Source: SHVO01 sp050246995
Lineage (GTDB): Bacteria > Pseudomonadota > Alphaproteobacteria > Rhodospirillales > Rhodospirillaceae
Assembly: GCA_050246995.1 (NCBI GenBank)
Contig: JBFWVA010000007.1
Coordinates: 186,001-250,000, forward strand
DNA length: 64,000 nt
Direction of reading: 5' to 3'
The position numbers and the translations under genes are program-made. Positions within the stretch are counted from its first letter, which is position 1; the number at the start of each line of letters is the position of its first letter. The notes under the pieces are model-generated. The model saw nothing but the letters and a program-made list of their open reading frames with translations, was not told where the DNA came from and searched no databases. This document shows, one piece after another, positions 50,533 through 58,642 of the stretch.

Positions 50533-53397
50533 ATGACTGCAACACTCAGCGTTAAAGCGCGCACGCTTGCGACCACGTCCGCGATCGCCATCATTATAAG
50601 TTCCGCCGCGGTGCAGAGCGCCGCCGCACAGCAAGCCGCGCCAGCGCCGGCTTCCATAGATGAAATTGTCGTCACGGGCTCGCGCGTCGTGCGCGACGGC
50701 TACGAAGCCCCGACGCCGGTGTCAGTCCTCGGCGCAGATCAATTGAACGCCATGGCGAACACGAACATCGCCGACGCGGTACGCCAATTGCCCGTGTTCA
50801 GCAACGCCGTCTCGGGACGCACCGCCACCGCCAACCTGACCTCCGGCGCGGCCGGCGTGAACCTCCTGAACCTGCGCGGCATGGGCTCCCAGCGAACCCT
50901 CGTGCTTCTGGACGGCAAGCGGGTCATCAACGCCTCACTCAGCAACGGCTTCACAGGCGTCGACGTCAATTCCATGCCGCACGGATTGATCAATCGCGTC
51001 GACGTCGTGACGGGCGGCGCGTCGGCCGCTTACGGCTCGGATGCGTTGAGCGGCGTCGTGAACTTCGTCATCGACAAGAGCTTCACCGGCATAAAGGGCT
51101 TGGTCGAAGGCGGCGTGACGACCTACGGCGACGACAAGAACTACCTGATCAACCTCGCGGTGGGCACGCCCTTCGCCGGGGGACGTGGGCATATCATGGC
51201 GTTCGGTGAAACCCACTACAATCAAGGCATCATCGGAAATACCCGCGACTGGAACTCCGAAGGCGGCTCGGTCGTCAACAACCCGAATTACACGGCGACC
51301 AACGGGCAACCGTTTTATTGGGTCCGCCGCCAGGTCGGGGTGAGCACCGGCACGCCAGGCGGCATCATCACTTCCGGTCCTTTGAAGGGCATCTACTTCG
51401 GCCCCGGCGGCCAACCGCTCGGCATGTTCAACTATGGCGTCGTCACGGGCAGCAACACGCACGTGGGCGGCGATTGGCAGATTTCCCGCATCGACAACGG
51501 CCTGGACATCGATCCAGAGTTGACGCGTCAGGCCGCCTTCACGCGCGTGAGCTATGACCTCGCCGACAGCGTCACCGCTTGGGCGGAGTGGCAATGGGCC
51601 AGCTCTCACTCGAACGCAAACTCGAACCCGAATCGCACGTTGGCCAACGTCCCGATCCGGTCGGGCAATCCGTTCATTCCGGCAAGCATCCAGGCGCAGA
51701 TGACTTCTCTGGGATTGACCCAGATCACCATCGGTTCGAGCAACGGCGATGTGCCGCGCTTCCACTCCAACAATCGGCGCACTTTGGCGCGCATGGCAGG
51801 AGGGCTCGAAGGCAAGTTCGACGCCATGGGAACCGAATGGTCATGGGACGCTTATTATCAAACCAGTACCCAGGGCCTGTCCTCGCGCTCGGACAGTGTA
51901 GGCAACGTGCCGAAGCTTGCGCTGGCCTGGGACGCGGTCACGGCGCCGAACGGTTCGATCGTCTGCCGCGTGAAACTTACCGACCCGTCAAATCCCTGCA
52001 TCCCGTACAATCCGATGGGTCTTGGCGTGAACAGCCAAGGCGCCATCGATTACGCCTTCGGGACAAGCTACCGGTACGACTCGTTGCGTCAGGATGCCGC
52101 GGCGGTGAATTTGAACGGCGAGCCCTTCGAGCTGTGGGCGGGACCGGTCTCACTCGCGCTCGGGATCGAGCATCGCTACGAACGCGTGAGAAGCGTCAAT
52201 ACGCCGGACGATGAAGCGCAGAACTTCCTGACGGGGAACTACCGCAACAACCTTGGCAGCTACAACGTGACGGAAGGTTATGTCGAAACCGTCGTTCCGC
52301 TGGCCAAGGATGTGGCCTGGGCCCGTTCGCTCGATGTGAACGCGGCCATCCGCGCCACGGACTACAGCACGTCGGGTTATGTCACGACCTGGAAGGTCGG
52401 GGCGACCTGGCAGGTGACGGACGATATCCGCTTCCGCGGCACGCGGTCGCGCGATATCCGCGCGCCATATCTCGGCGAACTGTTCGCCGGCGGGACCGCG
52501 GCATCGGGCAACACCTTCTTCGACCCGACCAACGGCACGACCACCACGGGCGGCTTCTCGCTCAGCCGCGGCAACCCGACGCTCGGCCCTGAAAAAGCCG
52601 ATACGACGGGCTTCGGCGTCGTCGTTCAGCCGGAGTTCATCCCCGGCTTCCAGGCCTCCGTCGATTACTACAACATCGACATCGGCAACGCGACGCAGGT
52701 GCCGAACGCCCAGTCCGTGATCAACGGGTGTTATGCGGACAAGCCGCAACTTTGTTCGAACATCATCCGCGTCAACGGCCTCATCAACACGGTCATCACG
52801 AGCCCACAGAATATCGCCCAGCAGATCCAAAAAGGGCTGGATATCGAAGCGAGCTATTCCTTGCCCCTCGAGTCGATCAACGAGAGCTGGGGCGGGGAAT
52901 TGACGTTGCGCGCCCTCGGCACCTATGTGCTCGAACTTCGTTCGATCGACACCCAGTTCGGAGATGTGGACGGCAAAGGCGTGGTCGGTGGTTTCGGCGG
53001 CAACGGCTTCTCCGGATTAACGGCGCCGACGTTCCGCTCGCACGTGTCGGCCAACTATAACCTCAATCCGTTCTCGTTCACCGTGACGTGGCGGCATGTT
53101 GCCGCAGGCGTCTACAACAACGCGTTCACCGAGTGTCAGTCAGGGTGCCCGACCGGCAACCGGACCATCGACAATAACCATATCGCCTCCGACAACATCT
53201 TTGACGTTGCCCTGAAGTACAAGTTCCTGCCGGACAACGACGAGACCGAGGTGTTCCTCACCGTTCAGAACGTTCTGAACACCGACCCGCCCTTCATCGG
53301 CGGGACGGTAGGCAGCACGTATTACGCGGGCCAAGCAAACACGCAGTATGACCGCCTGGGCCGCGTGTTCTTGGCGGGCGTCCGGTTCAAGATGTAG
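50533..53397 (+). CDS. TonB-dependent receptor, array paralog C
   Basis: 954 aa from the ATG at 50533. Signal peptide ends about QSAAA-QQ. IDEIVVTGSRVV is followed by DGYEAPTPVSVLG, so it belongs to the array family, but it lies on the opposite strand. The plug has LLNLRGMGSQRTLVLLDGKR; the barrel mixes features of both groups, with TRSRDIRAPYLGELFAGG (B-like) and a terminal AGVRFKM (A-like). It may be closest to the ancestor or a mosaic. A strong terminator follows and another, unrelated TBDR is read next. Ligand unknown. Confidence 0.93.
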   Translation: MTATLSVKARTLATTSAIAIIISSAAVQSAAAQQAAPAPASIDEIVVTGSRVVRDGYEAPTPVSVLGADQLNAMANTNIADAVRQLPVFSNAVSGRTATANLTSGAAGVNLLNLRGMGSQRTLVLLDGKRVINASLSNGFTGVDVNSMPHGLINRVDVVTGGASAAYGSDALSGVVNFVIDKSFTGIKGLVEGGVTTYGDDKNYLINLAVGTPFAGGRGHIMAFGETHYNQGIIGNTRDWNSEGGSVVNNPNYTATNGQPFYWVRRQVGVSTGTPGGIITSGPLKGIYFGPGGQPLGMFNYGVVTGSNTHVGGDWQISRIDNGLDIDPELTRQAAFTRVSYDLADSVTAWAEWQWASSHSNANSNPNRTLANVPIRSGNPFIPASIQAQMTSLGLTQITIGSSNGDVPRFHSNNRRTLARMAGGLEGKFDAMGTEWSWDAYYQTSTQGLSSRSDSVGNVPKLALAWDAVTAPNGSIVCRVKLTDPSNPCIPYNPMGLGVNSQGAIDYAFGTSYRYDSLRQDAAAVNLNGEPFELWAGPVSLALGIEHRYERVRSVNTPDDEAQNFLTGNYRNNLGSYNVTEGYVETVVPLAKDVAWARSLDVNAAIRATDYSTSGYVTTWKVGATWQVTDDIRFRGTRSRDIRAPYLGELFAGGTAASGNTFFDPTNGTTTTGGFSLSRGNPTLGPEKADTTGFGVVVQPEFIPGFQASVDYYNIDIGNATQVPNAQSVINGCYADKPQLCSNIIRVNGLINTVITSPQNIAQQIQKGLDIEASYSLPLESINESWGGELTLRALGTYVLELRSIDTQFGDVDGKGVVGGFGGNGFSGLTAPTFRSHVSANYNLNPFSFTVTWRHVAAGVYNNAFTECQSGCPTGNRTIDNNHIASDNIFDVALKYKFLPDNDETEVFLTVQNVLNTDPPFIGGTVGSTYYAGQANTQYDRLGRVFLAGVRFKM

Positions 53398-53408
53398 TCA
53401 ACCCTCCA

Positions 53409-53439
53409 AAGCGCCTCGCCCGGCGTGGGCGAGGCGCTT
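53409..53439 (+). terminator. Hairpin terminator after TBDR C
   Basis: AAGCGCCTCGCCC (53409-53421) and GGGCGAGGCGCTT (53427-53439) form a perfect 13-bp stem with a five-base loop. Only a weak pyrimidine tract follows (CACTTC), so read-through into the next TBDR is possible. Confidence 0.72.
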
Positions 53440-53544
53440 CACTTCAGAACACTTTTGGATCGGCGCCGGATTCCTGGCATACACAGGCGCAATGGGGAGT
53501 GCCGCAGTTGGACATGTTGCCGGCCCCGAGAAGAGGGGCACAGC

Positions 53545-55479
53545 ATGACGTTTGCGTGGCGCCGATGGGCGCAGGTTTCGGCAACAATTTGGACGATGAC
53601 CCCGCACGGCGCGTTTGCGCAGCGCGCGGATGAGAACGCCACCGCGGCAGCCGAAGACGCCTTCGGCACGCGCGTTGGCAATGAGAATGTTGGCCTTTAC
53701 AGCGCGACCAACGCGCGCGGCTTCAGTCCGCAGCTCGCCGGGAATATGCGGATCGACGGGCTTTATTACGATCAGCAGGGTCAGTTCGGCAGCCGCATGC
53801 AGCGCAGCCAGACCATGCGCGTGGGGCTATCGGCGCAGTCTTACCCGTTCCCCGCACCCACAGGCATCGTGGACATTTCGCTGGTGGCGCCGGCCGAGCG
53901 CCGGGTGGTGTCGGTTTCCGAGCAATATTCCGAACCGATTGGCGGCTCGTTGACGTCGGTCGATATCGCCACGCCCATCGTCAAAGGCAAGCTCGGCTTC
54001 GCCGGCGGCTTCGCCTATCTCATTGGGCCGAACGACTACAATGGCTGGTACAACACCCCCGGCGGCGGCGGCGTGATACGTTGGACGCCGCGCGAAAACC
54101 TCGAGATTCTGCCGCTGGCTTTTTACGCGAAGAGCACGCTGGAGGTTCAGCCGCTTATTCTTCCTGCCGGCGCATACCTGCCGCCGGAGATGGACCGGTC
54201 GGTATTCCTCGGGCAGTCCTGGGCGGCGCGCGAGGTGGAAGACCGGACATTCGGGCTGATCACACGCGGACACGTCACGGACGCGTGGCAAGCGCAGATG
54301 GGGATCTTCGATTCCAAGAACGACCGGCCTGAGAACTATTCGATCCTGTTCCGCAACGTGCAGCCAAATGGCGACGCACTGCTGGATATCGTGGGTTCGC
54401 CGCATCACGTCTCGGCCAGCACCTCCGGCGAAGCGCGGGTGTCGCGCGTCAAAACCGAGGGAGCCTTTCGTCACACCGTTCATTTCGCGGTGCGCGGGCG
54501 CGATACACGCCGCACCTTCGGCGGCACGAACACGGTGGGTTTCGGACCGGCAACGGTGAACAGCTTCCACGCGCGCGCGGAGCCGGCGTTTAACTATGAT
54601 GTGCGCGACCGCGATGTGGTGCGCCAGATCACGCCCGGCATCAGCTATGTGGGGCAATGGGCCACGGTCGGCGAGTTCAGCGTCGGCCTTCAGAAAAGTT
54701 TTTACCGCCGCAGGTTCGGCAAGGAAAATGCGGCGCCGGCGGAAACGCGCAGTGAACCGTGGCTTTACAATGGGACGATTGCGGTGCGCCCCACGGACGA
54801 TCTTGTGCTCTATGCGAGCTACACGCGCGGGCTCGAGGAATTCGGCACCGCGCCGGATAATGCCGTGAACCGGGGCCAGCCGGTGCCGGCCGCGCTGACC
54901 GAGCAAGTCGATGCGGGCGTGCGCTACCGGATCATACCCGGGCTCAATTTGGTGGCCGGTGCGTTCGAGATCTCAAAGCCCTATTTCGACCGCGATCAGG
55001 CGAACGTCTATACCGGCGTGGGCGCGCTGCGGCATCGCGGGATTGAAATGTCTCTCACCGGTCAAGTCGCGCCGGGGCTAACCGTTGTGGCCGGCGCCGT
55101 ACTGTTGCAAGCGCGTGTGTCCGGCTTAAGTGTGGAACGCGGTTTGATCGGCCCCATCCCGCCGGGCATCCCGCCGGCCAAATATTTGCTGAACGTTCAA
55201 TATGCGTTGCCGATGCTGAAGGGCTTCTCGGTGGACACGCAGCTCAATGTCGATGAGTCGCACTACGCCAACCGCGCGAACAGCTTCCGCATCCCGACAG
55301 CAGTGACCTGGGATCTCGGCACGCGTTATTCGTTCACCGTGTTTGAAAAGCGCGCGAACCTGCGCCTGCAGGTGCGCAACGTCGCCAATGCGTACGGTTG
55401 GACCGTGGACGGCGCATCGGGGCGCATCGCACCTACGCCGCCGCGGCGATACGTGGTGAGGCTGGCGGCGGATTATTGA
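53545..55479 (+). CDS. TonB-dependent receptor of a different (siderophore-like) type
   Basis: 644 aa from the ATG at 53545 (AGAGGGG upstream). The N-terminus is a weak signal ending GAFA-QR. The plug is recognisable from VGLYSATNARGFSPQLAGN, MRIDGLYYDQQGQFG and the VDISLVAP edge. The barrel of about 22 strands ends VVRLAADY with terminal Tyr. At ~640 residues it is much shorter than the array members and lacks GYEAPTPVSV. The size and plug resemble catecholate/hydroxamate siderophore receptors. It lies 147 bp after TBDR C on the same strand and converges on the chemotaxis operon. Ligand unknown. Confidence 0.85.
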   Translation: MTFAWRRWAQVSATIWTMTPHGAFAQRADENATAAAEDAFGTRVGNENVGLYSATNARGFSPQLAGNMRIDGLYYDQQGQFGSRMQRSQTMRVGLSAQSYPFPAPTGIVDISLVAPAERRVVSVSEQYSEPIGGSLTSVDIATPIVKGKLGFAGGFAYLIGPNDYNGWYNTPGGGGVIRWTPRENLEILPLAFYAKSTLEVQPLILPAGAYLPPEMDRSVFLGQSWAAREVEDRTFGLITRGHVTDAWQAQMGIFDSKNDRPENYSILFRNVQPNGDALLDIVGSPHHVSASTSGEARVSRVKTEGAFRHTVHFAVRGRDTRRTFGGTNTVGFGPATVNSFHARAEPAFNYDVRDRDVVRQITPGISYVGQWATVGEFSVGLQKSFYRRRFGKENAAPAETRSEPWLYNGTIAVRPTDDLVLYASYTRGLEEFGTAPDNAVNRGQPVPAALTEQVDAGVRYRIIPGLNLVAGAFEISKPYFDRDQANVYTGVGALRHRGIEMSLTGQVAPGLTVVAGAVLLQARVSGLSVERGLIGPIPPGIPPAKYLLNVQYALPMLKGFSVDTQLNVDESHYANRANSFRIPTAVTWDLGTRYSFTVFEKRANLRLQVRNVANAYGWTVDGASGRIAPTPPRRYVVRLAADY

Positions 55480-55503
55480 TGAGATAGGCGCCGAACCGGA
55501 GCC

Positions 55504-55977
55504 TCAAGCCGCAGTATTCGAGCGCCCACCGCCGGCGCGCGCAGGATTTGCGGGCGCGACAAGCGGCGTGGTGAGCGCGCGGTAAAGGGTGCGGCGCAGC
55601 AGATCCACGGAAATGGGTTTCACTAGGTACCCCGAAATTCCCACCGCTTCAGCCTTCTTATACGTGGCGGGATCGCCGCTGCCGGTGAGGACGACAACGG
55701 GGATTGTTTTCGCACGCAATGCCGGCAGGGCCCGTAGGTTCGCGACCAAACCGATGCCGGAGACACCAGGGAGGGTCAGGTCCGTAATAATAATGTCAAA
55801 CGTCTTTGACTTGGAGCCCGCGAGATACTCCCAGGCGGCTTCGGCGCTTGACGCCTCCGTTACTTCCGTGATGCCCATGGCAGCCAACATCCGCACGACG
55901 AGCTGACGTATGACTCGCTCGTCCTCCACAAACAACACGCGCACCACGCTCAAATCGGGTGTTGGACCTTCGGTCAT
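55504..55977 (-). CDS. Stand-alone CheY-like response regulator
   Basis: 157 aa from the ATG at 55977. Receiver domain residues 12-135: acidic pair in LFVEDERVI, phospho-acceptor Asp in IIITDLTLPGVSG, Thr in VVLTGSGDP, Lys in LVKPISVDLL. A short Ala/Pro-rich tail (TTPLVAPANPARAGGG) follows without an output domain. It is the last gene of the chemotaxis operon, 52 bp after the PilZ gene. It may be a third CheY-like protein or a phosphate sink. The frame extends to a TTG at 56043, overlapping PilZ, with weaker support. Confidence 0.9.
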   Translation of the reverse strand: MTEGPTPDLSVVRVLFVEDERVIRQLVVRMLAAMGITEVTEASSAEAAWEYLAGSKSKTFDIIITDLTLPGVSGIGLVANLRALPALRAKTIPVVVLTGSGDPATYKKAEAVGISGYLVKPISVDLLRRTLYRALTTPLVAPANPARAGGGRSNTAA

Positions 55978-56029
55978 GGAAGACAGTTCCTTTTCTTCAA
56001 AAAAAGCAGCCGCGCGCACGGGCAAGCGT

Positions 56030-56503
56030 TCAATATCGTCCAAAATAGCGTTCGATGTGCTTCACCAGGGCGACGTGCCGCGCGGGGGGCAATTTGTCGA
56101 AACTGAAGTGCGTTACCCCCTCATGCCGCGCACGCGCGGTCGCCGGTATGGGTTCGGCGCTGCCTGCAAGCGCGATTGAGCAGCGCGCGCCGGCAGCCAG
56201 CGGCATATCGCATTCCACCAGTGCGCCCCCGGCCGAGATGTCGTGCAAAGCGCCTTCGCAACGCGCGCCGTCAACACAGGAAATTTCGACCACAGCGCGC
56301 TCGTGAATCCGGGCGGCAACGCGTTGGTCTGCTCCGGATGGCACCTCCATGCGCATACGCAGCGATGAAAGGCTGCGCAGCACGTCCGCGACGCCGGCTA
56401 CTTGCGCCTCATCTTTTACGCGGTCGAGGATTTTTAAAAGCAGGGTTTCCGTTTGGGACATGAGCCCCGAAACTTCCGCCATCCGATCATTGTGCAATAT
56501 CAT
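56030..56503 (-). CDS. PilZ-domain c-di-GMP-binding protein
   Basis: 157 aa from the ATG at 56503. The N-terminal 50 residues are helical (SQTETLLLKILDRVKDEAQ). The C-terminal PilZ domain (about 60-150) has both c-di-GMP-binding motifs: R-x-x-x-R in QRVAARIHE and D-x-S-x-x-G in LHDISAGGAL. PilZ proteins change flagellar or pilus output when c-di-GMP rises. The gene starts 10 bp after the unknown 349-aa gene in the chemotaxis operon, so chemotaxis and c-di-GMP inputs probably meet here. A YcgR-N domain is absent; the N-terminal helices may bind another che product. Confidence 0.87.
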   Translation of the reverse strand: MILHNDRMAEVSGLMSQTETLLLKILDRVKDEAQVAGVADVLRSLSSLRMRMEVPSGADQRVAARIHERAVVEISCVDGARCEGALHDISAGGALVECDMPLAAGARCSIALAGSAEPIPATARARHEGVTHFSFDKLPPARHVALVKHIERYFGRY

Positions 56504-56513
56504 ACCGAGGCCT

Positions 56514-57563
56514 TTACATGCCGTGGCCGTGCGCCGCCGCTTCGATCTCGCGAAGTTTGCGCAGTCCGTGCCGCATATCATTCAAAATAAAGTCACCGCG
56601 CCTACCGGGCGCGCCGGCCGTTCGAGAGGGAAACAGCTCCGTCCACGCGTCGAGCTTGACGGTCAAAGCGCAGAGAATTCCGCCCATCATTGTGTGGAAC
56701 GCTTTGATGACCGTCTCGATCTTGCGGAAGCGATCGGCCGACAGGTTGTTCCACATATCCTTCGTATGGCGGTCGAAGCTTTCCAGACGACCCGTGACGG
56801 TGGTCAGCAGCGTGGTGAAAGTGGATTCAATTTCCGCGCAAGCGCTCATGAGCTGTGCGTTGGACCGCACCTGGTAGCTCTTGCGCAGGTCGGACAGCGA
56901 TTCAAAGAATTCGTGTGCTTTGGGCGTGACCCCGTCCAGACATTGCTTGTAGTAGGACAGCGACAAGAAGATGTCGGCGTAGTCTTCCAGGAACCTGGGA
57001 ATCCCGGCGATATCCAGTCCGAGCTTGGCCGCCATGACTGTCAACCGGTGCCGGGCCTTTTGAAGATCGGGATCGCGAAACAGTCCGATGACATCCTGCA
57101 CGGATTCGATCTTATTTCCTTCTTCGCCGTAGATCTGCATCATCAACGGACGGGTAAAATTCTTCATGTAGGCCGAGAGCTCCTTCGTCTTGTCCGGCGA
57201 GAGACGGAGGGACTCGTTGTCGTCAACAACCACGCCCAGTTCTCGTAACGTGACGCGGAGGCTGTAGACGTCGTAACTCGGCATGAGCGCCAGGCGGCGC
57301 AGGAGCGCGAAATCTTCCGGCGTCAGACAGTTAACGCCGAGCTGTTGCGGCAACTTCTCGATATCAATCTGGCCGCTGCCGACGGTCGGCGCCCGGTACA
57401 GCTCCACCACGCTTTCAAGCCGCGAGTTCTTGATCAAACGTGCGCGCTTGAGGGTCGGGTTCTTGAGCGGCATGATGTTGAGCGCAAGCGTATGTAGAGT
57501 GTCGCGATCGTCAACAGGCTCAGGAGTACCGGGCAAGTCTGTGGATTTCAGCGCGCGCGCCAT
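56514..57563 (-). CDS. Conserved hypothetical protein of the chemotaxis operon
   Basis: 349 aa from the ATG at 57563, whose first base pairs with the end of cheZ (overlap of 1 base). Mostly helical, no signal peptide or membrane segment. I recognise no catalytic motif. Typical segments are LKNPTLKRARLIKNSRLE, FALLRRLALMPSYDVYSL, SYYKQCLDGVTPKAHEFF, LMSACAEIESTFTTLLT and DMRHGLRKLREIEAAAHG. The last third could be a four-helix bundle. Tight coupling to cheZ suggests a role in CheY-phosphate turnover or in localising the pathway, but this is only context. Confidence 0.75.
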   Translation of the reverse strand: MARALKSTDLPGTPEPVDDRDTLHTLALNIMPLKNPTLKRARLIKNSRLESVVELYRAPTVGSGQIDIEKLPQQLGVNCLTPEDFALLRRLALMPSYDVYSLRVTLRELGVVVDDNESLRLSPDKTKELSAYMKNFTRPLMMQIYGEEGNKIESVQDVIGLFRDPDLQKARHRLTVMAAKLGLDIAGIPRFLEDYADIFLSLSYYKQCLDGVTPKAHEFFESLSDLRKSYQVRSNAQLMSACAEIESTFTTLLTTVTGRLESFDRHTKDMWNNLSADRFRKIETVIKAFHTMMGGILCALTVKLDAWTELFPSRTAGAPGRRGDFILNDMRHGLRKLREIEAAAHGHGM

Positions 57564-58216
57564 CAAGATGCTCCATCCAGCCCCGAGAGAATCGCGTCTA
57601 TTTCCGCTTGGCTCTTCGCCTGTCCGGGCAGCGCCGGGCCGTTGAGGGTGCTCCGGTCGCCGCCCGCCGAGTCCGTGACCGCCTCTTCCACCGCGTCGTC
57701 GATCTGCGCCTGGTCGATGGGCTCGAGTTCGCCCAACGCCAGGACCATCTTGTCGATACGGTCTTCGATGACCTTCAGAACGTTGATGACTTTCGTCACG
57801 CGTTGACCGGTGATGTCCTGGAAGGTGCACGCTTCATAGATGGAGGTGACGGCCGCCATGGCCTTGTCCGACTGCTCCTTCTCCAGCCGGCCGGCGAGAT
57901 CCATGATCACGTCAGCGGCATCCATGATCGTATGGGTCGCGCTCGCCGTGGCCTCGACGATGGCATCCAGTTCGTCGGTGGCCTTCGGAATAAAGCGTTC
58001 TTTCATTTCCTGCGGCCGGAAAGACGAAAGTTCGCCGCGCGTCTTGGTTATGAAATCCGCCAGGCGCTGAAGCTGGAGATAGATTCCACGATTGTTTGGC
58101 CACTGCGACATAAGCCGATCCACTACTTTTTGAACAATCTCGAGATTGTGCGGCGGGATGCCCTCGGCGGCGTTGAGCTGCAACGAGAGGTCCCGGCTGG
58201 ATTTGATGCGGTCCAT
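57563..58216 (-). CDS. cheZ: CheZ-type CheY-phosphate phosphatase
   Basis: 217 aa, the usual size. Long helical hairpin with the catalytic signature ACTFQDITGQRVTKVINVL, containing the D-x-x-x-Q pair that attacks phospho-Asp on CheY. ATDELDAIVEATASATHTIM forms the preceding helix. The last residues, KSQAEIDAILSGLDGAS, match the CheY-binding N-terminal peptide of the flagellar switch protein FliM (SQAEIDALL) and would serve as the CheY tether that E. coli CheZ has at its own C-terminus. It starts 20 bp after cheY. CheZ is less common in alphaproteobacteria, which mostly use phosphate-sink CheYs. Confidence 0.9.
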   Translation of the reverse strand: MDRIKSSRDLSLQLNAAEGIPPHNLEIVQKVVDRLMSQWPNNRGIYLQLQRLADFITKTRGELSSFRPQEMKERFIPKATDELDAIVEATASATHTIMDAADVIMDLAGRLEKEQSDKAMAAVTSIYEACTFQDITGQRVTKVINVLKVIEDRIDKMVLALGELEPIDQAQIDDAVEEAVTDSAGGDRSTLNGPALPGQAKSQAEIDAILSGLDGAS

Positions 58217-58236
58217 GACGACGCGCTCACCCCACC

Positions 58237-58623
58237 TTAGAACTGCCCAAGGACGCTCGCGATCTTGCCTTTCAAAATCTCGCTGCTGAACGGCTTGACG
58301 ATGTAGTTGGAAACGCCGGCGTTCTTTGCCTCGATGACGTTGTCCGTCTTGCTCTCCGCCGTCACCATGATGAACGGGGTGCCCTTTAGATCGGCGTCAC
58401 CGCGCACATTCCGCAGCAAGTCGATGCCGCTCGTCGGCTGCATATTCCAGTCGGAGATCACGAGGCCGTACTTCTTGAACTTCATCATTTGAAACGCCTG
58501 GCCCCCATCGCTGGCTTCGTCGACATTCTCGAAGCCAATTTGCTTGAGGAGGTTTTTCACGATCCGCAGCATCGTTGCGTAGTCGTCAACGACGAGCACG
58601 GGCATCTTGAGGTCTACGCTCAT
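58237..58623 (-). CDS. cheY: CheY chemotaxis response regulator (copy next to cheZ)
   Basis: 128 aa from the ATG at 58623 (AAGGAAAC upstream). Complete receiver domain: acidic pair in LVVDDYATMLRIV, phospho-Asp in LVISDWNMQPTSG, Thr/Ala switch in IMVTAESK, conserved Lys in NYIVKPFSSEIL. The aromatic switch position reads NYIV. DWNMQPTSGI is characteristic of the E. coli-like motor CheY. It lies directly before cheZ, so it is the most likely flagellar motor-binding CheY and CheZ substrate. A second, more diverged CheY is encoded at 61829-62212. Confidence 0.95.
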   Translation of the reverse strand: MSVDLKMPVLVVDDYATMLRIVKNLLKQIGFENVDEASDGGQAFQMMKFKKYGLVISDWNMQPTSGIDLLRNVRGDADLKGTPFIMVTAESKTDNVIEAKNAGVSNYIVKPFSSEILKGKIASVLGQF

Positions 58624-58642
58624 GTGGTTTCCTTTCTTGCTA

